Assembly: GCA_022842325.1 (NCBI GenBank)
Contig: JALHPU010000001.1
Coordinates: 62,001 to 126,000 of the forward strand
Direction: 5' to 3'
Source of the DNA: Sulfuritalea sp.
GTDB taxonomy: Bacteria; Pseudomonadota; Gammaproteobacteria; Burkholderiales; Rhodocyclaceae
Length of the DNA stretch: 64,000 nt
Part shown: piece by piece, positions 35,088 through 48,452 of the stretch
Layout: each line of letters begins with the position of its first letter
How positions within the stretch are numbered: the first letter of the stretch is position 1
Position numbers and translations under genes: made by a program
Notes under the pieces: model-generated
Seen by the model: only the letters and a program-made list of their open reading frames with translations
Told to the model about the DNA's origin: nothing
The model's database searches: none

Positions 35088-35950
35088 AGATCCTGCTCAC
35101 AGGCGCTGCCGGACAACTCGGCCGCGAGCTCAAGCGTTCGCTGGCCAGCCTCGGCGAAGTGGTCGCCTGCGACCGCCGCCAACTCGATCTGGCCCGGCCC
35201 GATGCCCTGCGTACGGCGGTGCGCACGTCGGCGCCCACGGTTATCGTCAACGCCGCCGCCTACACTGCGGTGGACAAGGCGGAAACCGAGCCGGCCGTGG
35301 CCGACGCGATCAACGCCTTGGCCCCCGCCATCCTCGCCGAAGAAGCGCAGCGCTTGGGCGCGCTGCTGATCCACTATTCGAGCGACTACGTCTTCGACGG
35401 CAGCAAGGCCACGCCCTACACCGAGATCGACGTTCCCGCACCGCTGTCCGCCTACGGTCGCAGCAAGCTGGCTGGTGAGCGGGCGATCGCCGCCTCGGGC
35501 GCCCGCCACCTGATTTTTCGCACCAGCTGGGTCTACGGCCTGCATGGCGCCAATTTCATGAAAACCATGCTGCGTCTGGGCAGAGAACGCGACGAATTGC
35601 GGGTGGTCGGCGATCAGGTCGGTGCCCCGACCTGGACCCGCCACCTTGCCGACGTCACGGCCCTGATCCTGGCCCGCCGCGATCTGCCCAATGGCCTGTA
35701 TCACCTCGCCGCCGCGGGCGAAACCAGCTGGCATGGCTATGCCGAGGCAATCTTTGCCGAGGCGCTGCGCGTCGGCTTGCTCGAGAAATCGCCGGTGGTG
35801 CACCGTATCGCCAGCGCCGACTATCCTTTGCCGGCCCCGCGCCCGGCCAACTCCCGGCTGGACTGCGCGCGCTTCCAACACGACTTCGATCTGGCCCTGC
35901 CCGACTGGCGCACGGGACTGATCGACTGCCTCGCCGACTCACGCTTCTAA
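35084..35950 (+). CDS. rfbD: dTDP-4-dehydrorhamnose reductase
   Basis: 288 residues from the ATG at 35084 (ATGA overlap with rfbC). The RmlD pattern is clear: ILLTGAAGQLGRELKRSL, VVACDRRQLDLARPDALR, NAAAYTAVDKAETEPA, YSSDYVFDGSKATPYTEID, YGRSKLAGERAI (Tyr-xxx-Lys) and FRTSWVYGLHGANFMKTMLRL. It completes dTDP-L-rhamnose, a donor for O-antigen or exopolysaccharide; the glycosyltransferases that use it are not in this window. Followed 14 bases later by parE. Confidence 0.95.
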   Translation: MKILLTGAAGQLGRELKRSLASLGEVVACDRRQLDLARPDALRTAVRTSAPTVIVNAAAYTAVDKAETEPAVADAINALAPAILAEEAQRLGALLIHYSSDYVFDGSKATPYTEIDVPAPLSAYGRSKLAGERAIAASGARHLIFRTSWVYGLHGANFMKTMLRLGRERDELRVVGDQVGAPTWTRHLADVTALILARRDLPNGLYHLAAAGETSWHGYAEAIFAEALRVGLLEKSPVVHRIASADYPLPAPRPANSRLDCARFQHDFDLALPDWRTGLIDCLADSRF

Positions 35951-35964
35951 AAATAATACGAACC

Positions 35965-37941
<1,977 letters not shown>

Positions 37942-37962
37942 GACGCTGCTGCGCCGTAAATC

Positions 37963-40350
<2,388 letters not shown>

Positions 40351-40428
40351 TGCTAGAATCTTCAAGAAATTGGCTTGCCGGTATCCTCTTGTATTTCTCG
40401 CGAATGGTTGCGGTACTCGGAGAATAAA

Positions 40429-40566
40429 ATGCTTTTCATCGTTTACTACATCGTCGCCATTGTCGTACTGGTCATGCATTTCACTGGAATGCTGGCGCGC
40501 TACAACCTCGAGTGGCTGATCCTGGTACTCGCCGTGACGGTGTTTCCGGCGGTCATCTACCTGTAG
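40429..40566 (+). CDS. 45-residue small membrane protein, unknown
   Basis: MLFIVYYIVAIVVLVMHFTG opens a first hydrophobic helix; a short charged turn (MLARYNLEW) leads to a second (LILVLAVTVFPAVIYL). The ATG at 40429 has a GGAG site about seven bases upstream; a longer in-frame start at 40375 lacks one. It lies 78 bases after parC and converges with thrC. Two helices, Arg in the loop and no known motif. Function unknown; conservation in related genomes would confirm it. Confidence 0.6.
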   Translation: MLFIVYYIVAIVVLVMHFTGMLARYNLEWLILVLAVTVFPAVIYL

Positions 40567-40629
40567 CATCTGTAGCATGAGCGCCGTATTGCCGGCGCCG
40601 ACTGTTGAACAAGCGGCGCCGCGCTCGTT

Positions 40630-42054
40630 CTAGCAGTGGCGAACGATGATGTCCTTGACCTGAGCCACGGCCGCGTCGACCACCTCGACTCTCTGCGGCA
40701 GATTTTCGATTCCTTCCAGTTCCGCCGGCCGCGCCGGATCGCGACCGAGCGCCTCCCGTATCGTCTCGGCGAACTTCACCGGTTGCGCCGTTTCCAGCAC
40801 GATCATCGGCAGCCCCGCGACACGATGCTCCCGCGCCACTTTGACGCCGTCGGCGGTGTGCGTGTCGATCATCTGCCCGTAGCGCTGCCAGACGTCGCGT
40901 ATCGTCGCCAGGCGATCGGCATGTGAACTGCAACCGGAAACGATGCCATAGTCCGGCAGGCGCGCAGCAAACGGACCGCCGGCCAGGCTGAAACTGCCGC
41001 CGGCATCGACCTCGCGCCACAACTGGCGCACGATCGTAGCGTCGCGCCCGACCAGATCGAAAACGAAACGTTCGAAATTCGAGGCCTTGGAAATATCCAT
41101 CGACGGACTCGACGTGACATGGGTCTCGGCAGTCGCCCGCGGCCGATAGACACCGGTGCGGAAAAACTCGTCGAGCACGTCATTCTCGTTGGTCGCCAGC
41201 ACCAGGCGCTCGATCGGCAGGCCCATCATGCGTGCGATGTGGCCGGCGCAGATGTTGCCGAAGTTGCCGGACGGCACGCAGAAGGCCACCTTTTCGTCGC
41301 TCGACCGGGTAGCTTCGAAATAGCCCTTGAAGTAATACACGATCTGCGCCGCAACGCGTCCCCAGTTGATCGAATTCACCGCGCCGATCTTGAACTTCGC
41401 CTTGAACCCGGCGTCGTTGGACACCGCCTTGACGATGTCCTGGGCGTCGTCGAACATGCCGCGCACGGCGATATTGAAAATATTCTCGTCCTGCAGCGAA
41501 TACATCTGGGCGCGCTGGAAGGCGCTCATCTTGCCTTCCGGCGAGAGCATGAAGACACGCACGTTGTGCTTGCCGCGCATGGCGTATTCCGCGGCCGAGC
41601 CGGTATCGCCCGAGGTCGCGCCAAGGATGTTGATGGTTTCACCGCGCTTTTCGAGCACGTACTCGAACAGGTTGCCGAGCAGCTGCATGGCCATGTCCTT
41701 GAAGGCCAGCGTCGGCCCGTTGGACAGTTCCAGCAGATGAAAGCCCGGTTCCAGCATGGTCAGCGGCACGATGTCGGCGGCATCGCGGCCGGGACGACAC
41801 CAGCGATAGGTCTGCGCCGTATAGGTCTTGTCGCAGATGACCCTGAGGTCGGCCGGCGGAATGTCGGTGATGAACAGGCTCAGGATGCGGAAAGCGAGTT
41901 CCGCATAGGAAAGACCGCGCCATTCGTCGAGCCGGTCGGCCACCTGCGGATAGCTTTCCGGCAGATACAGCCCGCCGTCCGGCGCCAGGCCGCCGAGCAG
42001 GATATCGCAGAACTCCTGCGGCTCTGCGCCGCCACGCGTGGAAACGTAGTTCAA
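40630..42054 (-). CDS. thrC: Threonine synthase
   Basis: 474 residues. It begins with the typical NYVSTRGGAEPQEFCDILLGGLAPDGGLYLPESYP, holds the PLP lysine in NGPTLAFKDMAMQLLG, and GATSGDTGSAAEYAMRGKHNVRVFMLSPEGKMSAFQ for phosphate binding. The start is TTG at 42054, overlapping the hom stop (TTGA), a rare coupled arrangement; no better start exists nearby. It converts O-phosphohomoserine to threonine. No homoserine kinase gene follows in this window. Confidence 0.95.
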   Translation of the reverse strand: MNYVSTRGGAEPQEFCDILLGGLAPDGGLYLPESYPQVADRLDEWRGLSYAELAFRILSLFITDIPPADLRVICDKTYTAQTYRWCRPGRDAADIVPLTMLEPGFHLLELSNGPTLAFKDMAMQLLGNLFEYVLEKRGETINILGATSGDTGSAAEYAMRGKHNVRVFMLSPEGKMSAFQRAQMYSLQDENIFNIAVRGMFDDAQDIVKAVSNDAGFKAKFKIGAVNSINWGRVAAQIVYYFKGYFEATRSSDEKVAFCVPSGNFGNICAGHIARMMGLPIERLVLATNENDVLDEFFRTGVYRPRATAETHVTSSPSMDISKASNFERFVFDLVGRDATIVRQLWREVDAGGSFSLAGGPFAARLPDYGIVSGCSSHADRLATIRDVWQRYGQMIDTHTADGVKVAREHRVAGLPMIVLETAQPVKFAETIREALGRDPARPAELEGIENLPQRVEVVDAAVAQVKDIIVRHC

Positions 42055-43361
42055 CCCAGTTCCTCCATGCGCAGCCGGATCACCTTCTTCTTCACCACCG
42101 GCAGCGCCTCGATCTTCACGATCGCGGCATCGACATTCTTCTCCCGCGTGACGTGGGTCAGCATGATGATATCGGTCTGGTCTTCGCCCTCACCCGGCTC
42201 ACGCTGGATCATGGCAGCGGTGGAAATCTGCTGATCGGCGAGGATGCGCGTGATGTCGGCCAGCACACCGGGCTTGTCCTCCACGCGCAGGCGCAGGTAG
42301 TAGCTGGTTTCGACCTCGGACATGGGCAGGATCGGCGTGTCTTCCATCGCATCGGGCTGGAAGGCCAGGTGCGGTACGCGATGCTCGGGGTCCGAGGTAT
42401 GCAGGCGGGTGACATCGACCAGGTCGGCGATCACCGCCGAGGCGGTCGGTTCGGCGCCGGCACCCTTGCCGTAATACAGCGTGGCGCCGACCGCGTCGCC
42501 CTGCACCAGCACGGCGTTCATCGCGCCTTCGACGTTGGCGATCAGGCGCTTGGCCGGGATCAGGGTCGGATGCACGCGCAGCTCCACTCCGTCCGGGCGG
42601 CGACGCGTGATGCCGAGCAGCTTGATCCGGTAACCGAGCTGCTCGGCGTACTTGATGTCGTCGGCGTCGAGCTGGCTGATGCCTTCGACGTGGGCCTTGT
42701 CGAACTGCATCGGAATGCCGAAGGCCAGAGCGGAAAGTATGGTTATCTTGTGCGCGGCGTCGACGCCCTCGATGTCGAAGGTCGGATCGGCCTCGGCATA
42801 GCCCAGGCGCTGCGCTTCTTTCAGCACGACGTCGAAGGGCAGGCCCTTGTCGCGCATCTCGGAGAGGATGAAGTTGGTGGTGCCGTTGATGATGCCGGCG
42901 ATCCACTGGATGCGGTTGGCCGAGAGGCCCTCGCGCAGCGCCTTGATGATCGGGATGCCGCCGGCCACCGCCGCCTCGAAGGCGACCATGACGCCCTTCG
43001 CGTGCGCTGCGGCGAAGATCTCGTTGCCATGCACCGCCAGCAGCGCCTTGTTGGCCGTCACCACGTGCTTGCCGTTGGCGATGGCCTTCAGCACCAGTTC
43101 CTTGGCGATGCCATAGCCGCCGATCAGCTCGATGACGATGTCGATCTCGGGATCGCTGACCACGGCGACGGCATCGTCGGTGACCTGCGCCCGGCCGGCG
43201 GTGACCTGCCGCGCCAGTTCGAGGTTCTTGTCCGCCACCTTGGTGATGCGGATCGGACGGCCGGCGCGGCGCGTGATTTCGGCTTCGTTGCGGGCCAGTA
43301 CATTAAAGGTGCCGCCACCGACGGTGCCGATGCCGAGGAGTCCTACGTTGATGGGTTTCAT
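42051..43361 (-). CDS. hom: Homoserine dehydrogenase
   Basis: 436 residues, long form. NAD(P) domain (INVGLLGIGTVGGGTFNVLA), catalytic domain with VVTANKALLAVHG, EAAVAGGIPIIKALREGLSANRIQWIAGIINGTTNFILSEM and GYAEADPTFDIEGVDAAHKITILSALAFG, then a C-terminal ACT domain (YYLRLRVEDKPGVLADITRILADQQISTAAMIQRE) that usually senses threonine. It reduces aspartate semialdehyde to homoserine. Between alaA upstream and thrC downstream, with which it is coupled. Confidence 0.96.
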   Translation of the reverse strand: MKPINVGLLGIGTVGGGTFNVLARNEAEITRRAGRPIRITKVADKNLELARQVTAGRAQVTDDAVAVVSDPEIDIVIELIGGYGIAKELVLKAIANGKHVVTANKALLAVHGNEIFAAAHAKGVMVAFEAAVAGGIPIIKALREGLSANRIQWIAGIINGTTNFILSEMRDKGLPFDVVLKEAQRLGYAEADPTFDIEGVDAAHKITILSALAFGIPMQFDKAHVEGISQLDADDIKYAEQLGYRIKLLGITRRRPDGVELRVHPTLIPAKRLIANVEGAMNAVLVQGDAVGATLYYGKGAGAEPTASAVIADLVDVTRLHTSDPEHRVPHLAFQPDAMEDTPILPMSEVETSYYLRLRVEDKPGVLADITRILADQQISTAAMIQREPGEGEDQTDIIMLTHVTREKNVDAAIVKIEALPVVKKKVIRLRMEELG

Positions 43362-43457
43362 TTCGGGGGGTTCCTAGAATGCAGACGACGGGTCGCCGCC
43401 GGCCGCAATCCAGGAACGCGTTGTGCCCCTGCAAAGCCGCCGGCAGTACAAGTTCAA

Positions 43458-44684
43458 TCAGTTGCCATAACGCCTTCGATAGCCGTCGAGAAAGCGCGCA
43501 ATGCGGCCGATGGCTTCGCGCAGGTCGTCCTCGTGCGGGAGGAACACCAGGCGGAAGTGGTCGGGATGCGGCCAGTTGAAACCGGTGCCCTGCACCAGCA
43601 GCACTTTTTCCGCGATCAGCAGCTCACCGATGAAGTCCTGGTCGTCCGTGATCGGATACATCTTCGGGTCGAGGCGCGGAAACATGTACAGCGTGGCCTG
43701 GGGCTTGACGCAGCTGACCCCGGGAATTGCCGTGATCAGCTCATGGGCGACATCGCGCTGGCGACACATGCGTCCGCCCGGGGCGACCAGGTCGTCGATG
43801 CTCTGGTAGCCGCCGAGGGCGGTCTGGATGCCCCACTGGCCGGGCACATTGGCGCACAGGCGCATCGAGGCCAGCATGTCGAGGCCGTCGATGTAGTCGC
43901 GCGCATGCTTCTTCTCGCCGGAGACGATCATCCAGCCCGAGCGGTAGCCGCAGGAACGATAGTTCTTCGACAGGCCGTTGAAGGTGATGGTCAGCACGTC
44001 TTCCGACAACGCGCCGATCGAGGTGTGGGTCACGCCATCGTAGAGCACCTTGTCATAGACCTCGTCGGCATAGATGATCAGGTCGTTCTGGCGCGCGATT
44101 TCGATGATTTCCCTGAGCACCTCGTCCGGATACACGGCTCCGGTCGGGTTGTTGGGATTGATGATGACGATGGCCCGCGTCTGCGGCGTGATCTTGGCGC
44201 GGATGTCGGCCAGATCCGGCATCCAGCCGGCGCCCTCGTCGCACAGGTAGTGTCGCGGCGTGCCGCCGGACAGGCTCACGGCCGCGGTCCACAGCGGATA
44301 GTCGGGGGCCGGCACCAGCACTTCGTCGCCGGTATCGAGCAGGGCATTCATGGCCATCACGATCAGTTCGGAGACGCCGTTGCCGATGTAGATGTCCTCG
44401 ATGCCGACGCCCTTGATGTGCTTCTGCTGCGAATAATGCATTACCGCCTTGCGCGCCGAAAAGATGCCCTTGGAATCGACATAGCCGGCCGCGCCGGGCA
44501 GATTGCGGATCATGTCCTGCTGGATTTCCTCGGGGGAATCGAAACCGAAGGCGGCGAGATTGCCGATGTTCAGCTTGATGATCTTGTGGCCTTCCTCTTC
44601 CATCTGCCGGGCGCGGGCGAGCACGGGGCCGCGAATGTCGTAACAGACGTTGGCGAGTTTGGCGGATTTATTTACGGGTTGCAT
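43458..44684 (-). CDS. alaA: AlaA-type alanine/glutamate-pyruvate aminotransferase
   Basis: 408 residues from the ATG at 44684, preceded by AAGGA at nine bases; an earlier in-frame start at 44759 has none. Fold-type I aminotransferase: KIIKLNIGNLAAFGFDSPEE, YIGNGVSELIVMAMNALLDTGDEVLVPAPDYPLW, IINPNNPTGAVYP, YADEVYDKVLYDG and the PLP lysine in FNGLSKNYRSCGYRSGWM. It matches E. coli AlaA (405 residues) along its length. AlaA-hom-thrC is a frequent betaproteobacterial operon; here 96 bases separate it from hom. A small hairpin (44712-44724) lies in its leader. Confidence 0.9.
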   Translation of the reverse strand: MQPVNKSAKLANVCYDIRGPVLARARQMEEEGHKIIKLNIGNLAAFGFDSPEEIQQDMIRNLPGAAGYVDSKGIFSARKAVMHYSQQKHIKGVGIEDIYIGNGVSELIVMAMNALLDTGDEVLVPAPDYPLWTAAVSLSGGTPRHYLCDEGAGWMPDLADIRAKITPQTRAIVIINPNNPTGAVYPDEVLREIIEIARQNDLIIYADEVYDKVLYDGVTHTSIGALSEDVLTITFNGLSKNYRSCGYRSGWMIVSGEKKHARDYIDGLDMLASMRLCANVPGQWGIQTALGGYQSIDDLVAPGGRMCRQRDVAHELITAIPGVSCVKPQATLYMFPRLDPKMYPITDDQDFIGELLIAEKVLLVQGTGFNWPHPDHFRLVFLPHEDDLREAIGRIARFLDGYRRRYGN

Positions 44685-44863
44685 CTGCAACCGTCCTTTC
44701 TGCGTGATGCAGCCCGGTTCGGGCCGCGTCGGTAAAATGTATAATGTTACCCAAGCCAATGCTGCACCGCAAATCCAGATTTGATGCGGCTTTCGGCCAC
44801 CCCCGACCCTGCATGTCCTTTGCCAATCCAGTTGCCGATCTCGTTGCCAAACTCGCGCCCTGA

Positions 44864-45244
44864 ATGAAGCTGCATTCCTCCGACACCGCCGGTCTGCTCG
44901 CGATCACCGCTTACGACGCCGAGTCCATCGCCGTGAACGGACGGCGGCTGACGCAGAGCTTCCTGCTGACGCCCCACCAACTGATCGAGGACTGGCCGCC
45001 TGCATCGGTCGATAGCCTGACCGAGGCCGACCTGCAGGCCATCGCTGAACTCGGCTGCCCGATCGTCCTGCTGGGCACCGGACCGCGCCAGCGCTTCCCC
45101 GCCACAGCCCTGCTACGGCCGCTGATCCAGCGGCGAATCGGCGTCGAGGTCATGGACAGCCATGCCGCCTGCCGCACCTACAACATCCTGATGGCCGAAG
45201 GACGCGACGTCGCGGCGGCTCTGATCATCGAATGCGCGACCTAG
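44864..45244 (+). CDS. Mth938/NDUFAF3-domain protein (DUF498)
   Basis: 126 residues with the Mth938-like fold pattern: ITAYDAESIAVNGRRLTQSFLLTP, CPIVLLGTGPRQRFPATALLRPLIQRRIGVEVMDSHAACRTYNILMAEGRDVAAALII. Homologues are small cytoplasmic proteins of unknown biochemistry; the human relative assists respiratory complex I assembly. The gene overlaps the following glycosyltransferase start by 13 bases, so it heads the arn transcript. A perfect TATAAT box at 44740-44745 may be its -10 element, with a weak -35. Confidence 0.88.
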   Translation: MKLHSSDTAGLLAITAYDAESIAVNGRRLTQSFLLTPHQLIEDWPPASVDSLTEADLQAIAELGCPIVLLGTGPRQRFPATALLRPLIQRRIGVEVMDSHAACRTYNILMAEGRDVAAALIIECAT

Positions 45245-46893
45245 CTCAAGCGCGCGAACTGCGCCGCGGGACGCTGCTGATCCTGCTGCTGGCCTTCGTC
45301 CTGGTCTGGTTCGGCACCCTGGAACATCGCCGCCTGATCAACCCCGACGAGGGCCGCTATTCCGAAATTCCGCGCGAAATGGTGGCCAGCGGCGACTGGT
45401 TGACGCCGCGCCTCAACAACATCAAATATTTCGAGAAGCCGGCGCTGCAATACTGGGCCACCGCCGCCGCCTTCACCGTGTTCGGCGAACACCACTGGAC
45501 CGCGCGCCTCTGGCCGGCCCTGACCGGCTTCCTCGGCATACTTTTCACGGCCTTTGCCACGGCGCGGCTGTTCGGCCTCCAGGCCGGTCTGATAGCGGGC
45601 GCGGTGCTGGGCGGCAGCGTGCTGTGGAATGTCATCGGCCACGTCAATACGCTGGACATGGGCGTCAGCTTCTTCCTCGCTGCCGCCGTGTTCGCCCTCT
45701 GCCTGGGCCAACGCGACGACGCCGCGCCGGCTGAAAGTCGGCGCTGGCAGGACGCCGCCTGGGTCCTGCTGGCGCTGGCGATACTCTCCAAGGGGTTGAT
45801 CGGGCTGGTGCTGCCGGCCGCCACGGTAGTCGCCTACGCCCTGTGGCAGCGCGACTGGGGCTTCATCCTGCGCATCCGTCCGCTGCGCGGCGTGCTGATC
45901 CTGCTGGCGATCACGGCGCCCTGGTTCATCGCGGTATCGCTGGCCAACCCGGAGTTCGCCCATTTCTTTTTCATCCACGAGCATTTCCAACGCTTCCTGA
46001 CCAAGGCCCACGGCCGCTATCAGCCGATGTGGTACTTCATCCCGATCCTGCTGATCGGCATGCTGCCCTGGCTCGGCAGCCTGGCCCAGGGACTGGCGGC
46101 CGGAACCCGCAGCGAAGCGGGCCGGCGTTTCCAGCCGCGCCGCTTCCTGCTGGTGTGGGCGGTCCTGGTGTTTGTCTTCTTCTCGGTCTCCAGTTCCAAA
46201 CTGGCGTCCTACATCCTGCCGATCTTCCCGGCGCTCGCCGCCCTGATCGGCCTGCACCTGACGGGCTATGCCGCCTCGCGCCGCATCGAGTGGCATGCGC
46301 TGCCGGCCATCATCGTCGGCGCGGCCTGCCTGTTCCTGGTGCCTTTCGTCACCCGCTTTGCCAGCGACAAGGTGCCGGTGGCGCTCTACGAAGACTATCA
46401 ACCCTGGCTGTATGGCGGCTCTGCGGCCCTGCTGCTCGGCGGCCTGCTGGCGTTCTGGCTGGGACGCCAGGGGCGCAGCGTGGCGGCGGCATTCAGCCTG
46501 GCCTTCGGCGGCTTCGCCTTCGGCCAGGGCTTCCTGCTCGGGCACGACACGCTCGGCTCGGTGCACTCGGCCCACGACGTGGCCGCAGCGATCCGCACCC
46601 AGGTGCCGGCCGACGCCCCGTTCTTCAGCGTCGACACCTACGACCAGACCCTGCAGTTCTATCTCAAGCGCACCACCACGATGGTGGCCTATCGCGACGA
46701 ACTGGGCTTCGGCATCAGCCAGGAACCGCACAAGTTCATTCCCGACGTCGCCGGCTTCGAGCGCGCCTGGAATGCCGCTCCGGTCGCCTGGGCCTTGATG
46801 GCGCCGGCGCTCTGGCAGGAAATGCAAAAGAAAGGTCTACCCATGATCGTGGTGATCCGCGACACCCGCCGTGTCATTGTGCGCAAGCCATGA
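45232..46893 (+). CDS. arnT: ArnT-like lipid A aminoarabinose transferase (GT-C family 39/83)
   Basis: 553 residues, about a dozen membrane segments. The first periplasmic loop holds INPDEGRYSEIPREMVASGDWLTPRLN, the acidic GT-C motif of PMT/ArnT enzymes, followed by YFEKPALQYWATA. A C-terminal soluble domain (about 450-553) follows the last helix. ArnT moves 4-amino-4-deoxy-L-arabinose from undecaprenyl phosphate to lipid A phosphates on the periplasmic side, lowering polymyxin binding. Placement with arnB, C, A and D makes this role likely; otherwise it would be called only a family 39 glycosyltransferase. Confidence 0.85.
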   Translation: MRDLAQARELRRGTLLILLLAFVLVWFGTLEHRRLINPDEGRYSEIPREMVASGDWLTPRLNNIKYFEKPALQYWATAAAFTVFGEHHWTARLWPALTGFLGILFTAFATARLFGLQAGLIAGAVLGGSVLWNVIGHVNTLDMGVSFFLAAAVFALCLGQRDDAAPAESRRWQDAAWVLLALAILSKGLIGLVLPAATVVAYALWQRDWGFILRIRPLRGVLILLAITAPWFIAVSLANPEFAHFFFIHEHFQRFLTKAHGRYQPMWYFIPILLIGMLPWLGSLAQGLAAGTRSEAGRRFQPRRFLLVWAVLVFVFFSVSSSKLASYILPIFPALAALIGLHLTGYAASRRIEWHALPAIIVGAACLFLVPFVTRFASDKVPVALYEDYQPWLYGGSAALLLGGLLAFWLGRQGRSVAAAFSLAFGGFAFGQGFLLGHDTLGSVHSAHDVAAAIRTQVPADAPFFSVDTYDQTLQFYLKRTTTMVAYRDELGFGISQEPHKFIPDVAGFERAWNAAPVAWALMAPALWQEMQKKGLPMIVVIRDTRRVIVRKP

Positions 46894-47261
46894 ATGCCGT
46901 CAGCTTTTCCCTGATCCTCGCCGGCGTGCTGCTCAACGCCGCCGCACAACTGCTGCTCAAGGCCGGCACCAACGTAGTCGGCCATTTCGAGTTCCATGCC
47001 GACAACATCCTGCCGATCGGCCTCAAGTTGGCCTTCCAGCCTTACATCATGACCGGCATGGCCTGCTACGCGGTGAGCCTGGTGGTCTGGATCATGGCGC
47101 TCTCGAGGGTGCCCGTGTCGATCGCCTACCCGATGCTGTCGATCGGCTACGTGATCAACGCCTTCATCGCCTGGCACTGGTTCGGCGAAGCGCTGGCGGC
47201 GCAGAAGCTGCTCGGCATCGGCTTCATCGTGGTCGGCGTGTTTTTGGTGGCGAGGTCATGA
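46890..47261 (+). CDS. ArnE/ArnF-like SMR-family flippase subunit
   Basis: 123 residues, four membrane helices: VSFSLILAGVLLNAAAQLLLKAG, YIMTGMACYAVSLVVWIMALSRVP, VSIAYPMLSIGYVINAFIAWHWFGE and LLGIGFIVVGVFLVARS. SMR/EamA pattern. In enterobacteria two such proteins, ArnE and ArnF, flip undecaprenyl-phosphate-Ara4N; only one gene is found here, so it may work as a homodimer or with a partner elsewhere. Coupled on both sides by ATGA overlaps (46890-46893 and 47258-47261). Confidence 0.82.
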   Translation: MNAVSFSLILAGVLLNAAAQLLLKAGTNVVGHFEFHADNILPIGLKLAFQPYIMTGMACYAVSLVVWIMALSRVPVSIAYPMLSIGYVINAFIAWHWFGEALAAQKLLGIGFIVVGVFLVARS

Positions 47262-48412
47262 GCGTTCCGTTCCTTCCTTTTACCCGCCCCTCGATCGACG
47301 AGGACACGATTGCCAAAGTCGCCAATGTGCTGCGCTCCGGCTGGATCACCAGCGGCCCCAAGGTGGCGGCCTTCGAGGCGGCGCTGTCCGACTATTGCGG
47401 CGGCCGGCCGGTGCGCGCCTTCAATTCCGGGACGGCGACGCTCGAAGTCGCGCTGCGTCTCGCGGGAGTCGGAGGTGACAAAAATGCGGGCGACACGGTG
47501 ATCACCACGCCGCTGACCTGGGTCGCCACCGCCAACGTGATTCTCGAGGTCGGGGCGACGCCGGTATTCGTCGATATCGATCCGGTCACGCGCAACATCG
47601 ACCTCGACCGACTCGAAGCCGCGATCACGCCGCAGACCAGGGCCATCATTCCGGTGGATCTCGCCGGCCTGCCGGTCGACCGCGAGCGGCTATACGCCAT
47701 CGCCGGCAAGCACGGCGTGCGCGTCATCGAGGACGCCGCGCAATCCTTCGGCGCCTCCTGGCAGGACCGGCGTATCGGCACTTCTTTCGGCGACGGCCGC
47801 GATTTCGTTTCCTTCAGCTTTCACGCCAACAAGAACCTGACCACCGGCGAGGGCGGCGCCCTGGTGCTGCCTGACGACATCGACCCGGGCCTGTGCGAAC
47901 GCCTGCGCCTGCAGGGCGTGCGGCGTTTTCCCGACGGCGGCATGGACGTCGACGTGCTGGGCGGCAAATTCAACCTGACCGACATCGCCGCCACCATCGG
48001 CCTCGGCCAGCTGAAGCACCTCGAAGGCTTCACGGCGCGACGCCGCCTGCTGGCGCGCGAGTATTTCCGGCGCATCGATCCGTCCCTGGGGCTGGAACTG
48101 CCGGTCGCCGACTTCACCCAGTCCAACTGGCACATGTTCCAGGTCCTGCTGCCGGCCGGCACCGACCGCGGCCATTTCATCGCGGCGATGAAGCAGCGCG
48201 GCATCGGCGTCGGCGTGCACTACCCGGCGCTGCACTTGTTCTCGCTGTATCGCGCCCTCGGTTTCAGGGAAGGCGATTTTCCCGAGGCCGAGCGCGTCGG
48301 CGCCACCACCGTCACCTTGCCGCTGTTCCCCGCGATGTCGGACAGCGACATCGAGCGCGTCTGCGCGGCACTTGCCGAGTCGCTGGCGTCGAACTTGCGA
48401 TCTGCCTCCTGA
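47258..48412 (+). CDS. arnB: UDP-4-amino-4-deoxy-L-arabinose aminotransferase (ArnB-like, DegT family)
   Basis: 384 residues. DegT/DnrJ/EryC1 motifs: LPFTRPSIDEDTIAKVANVLRSGWITSGPKV, NSGTATLEVALRLAGVG, VIEDAAQSFGASW and the PLP lysine in FSFHANKNLTTGEGGALVLP. NLTDIAATIGLGQLKHLEGF and HYPALHLFSLYRALGF fit ArnB more than other sugar aminotransferases. It adds the amino group from glutamate to UDP-4-keto-pentose. ATGA-coupled to the flippase gene. The operon is then interrupted by a toxin-antitoxin pair before arnC. Confidence 0.9.
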   Translation: MSVPFLPFTRPSIDEDTIAKVANVLRSGWITSGPKVAAFEAALSDYCGGRPVRAFNSGTATLEVALRLAGVGGDKNAGDTVITTPLTWVATANVILEVGATPVFVDIDPVTRNIDLDRLEAAITPQTRAIIPVDLAGLPVDRERLYAIAGKHGVRVIEDAAQSFGASWQDRRIGTSFGDGRDFVSFSFHANKNLTTGEGGALVLPDDIDPGLCERLRLQGVRRFPDGGMDVDVLGGKFNLTDIAATIGLGQLKHLEGFTARRRLLAREYFRRIDPSLGLELPVADFTQSNWHMFQVLLPAGTDRGHFIAAMKQRGIGVGVHYPALHLFSLYRALGFREGDFPEAERVGATTVTLPLFPAMSDSDIERVCAALAESLASNLRSAS

Positions 48413-48419
48413 ACGGCTA

Positions 48420-48441
48420 CCATATGGTCATCTACGTGACC
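48420..48441. promoter_or_regulatory. Candidate operator of the toxin-antitoxin pair
   Basis: The 40-base gap between arnB and the antitoxin holds CCATATGG (48420-48427) and, partly overlapping it, GGTCA-N6-TGACC (48426-48441). Phd-type antitoxins bind palindromes at their own promoter, so these are the natural candidates. No -35/-10 pair is clear. Confidence 0.4.
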
Positions 48442-48452
48442 ACTTCAAGATC

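Noticed and set aside
42153-44735. 860-codon open frame on the plus strand opposite hom and alaA
   Set aside because: Antisense shadow across two real genes with complete family motifs; its His/Asp/Gly-rich composition mirrors complement codons.
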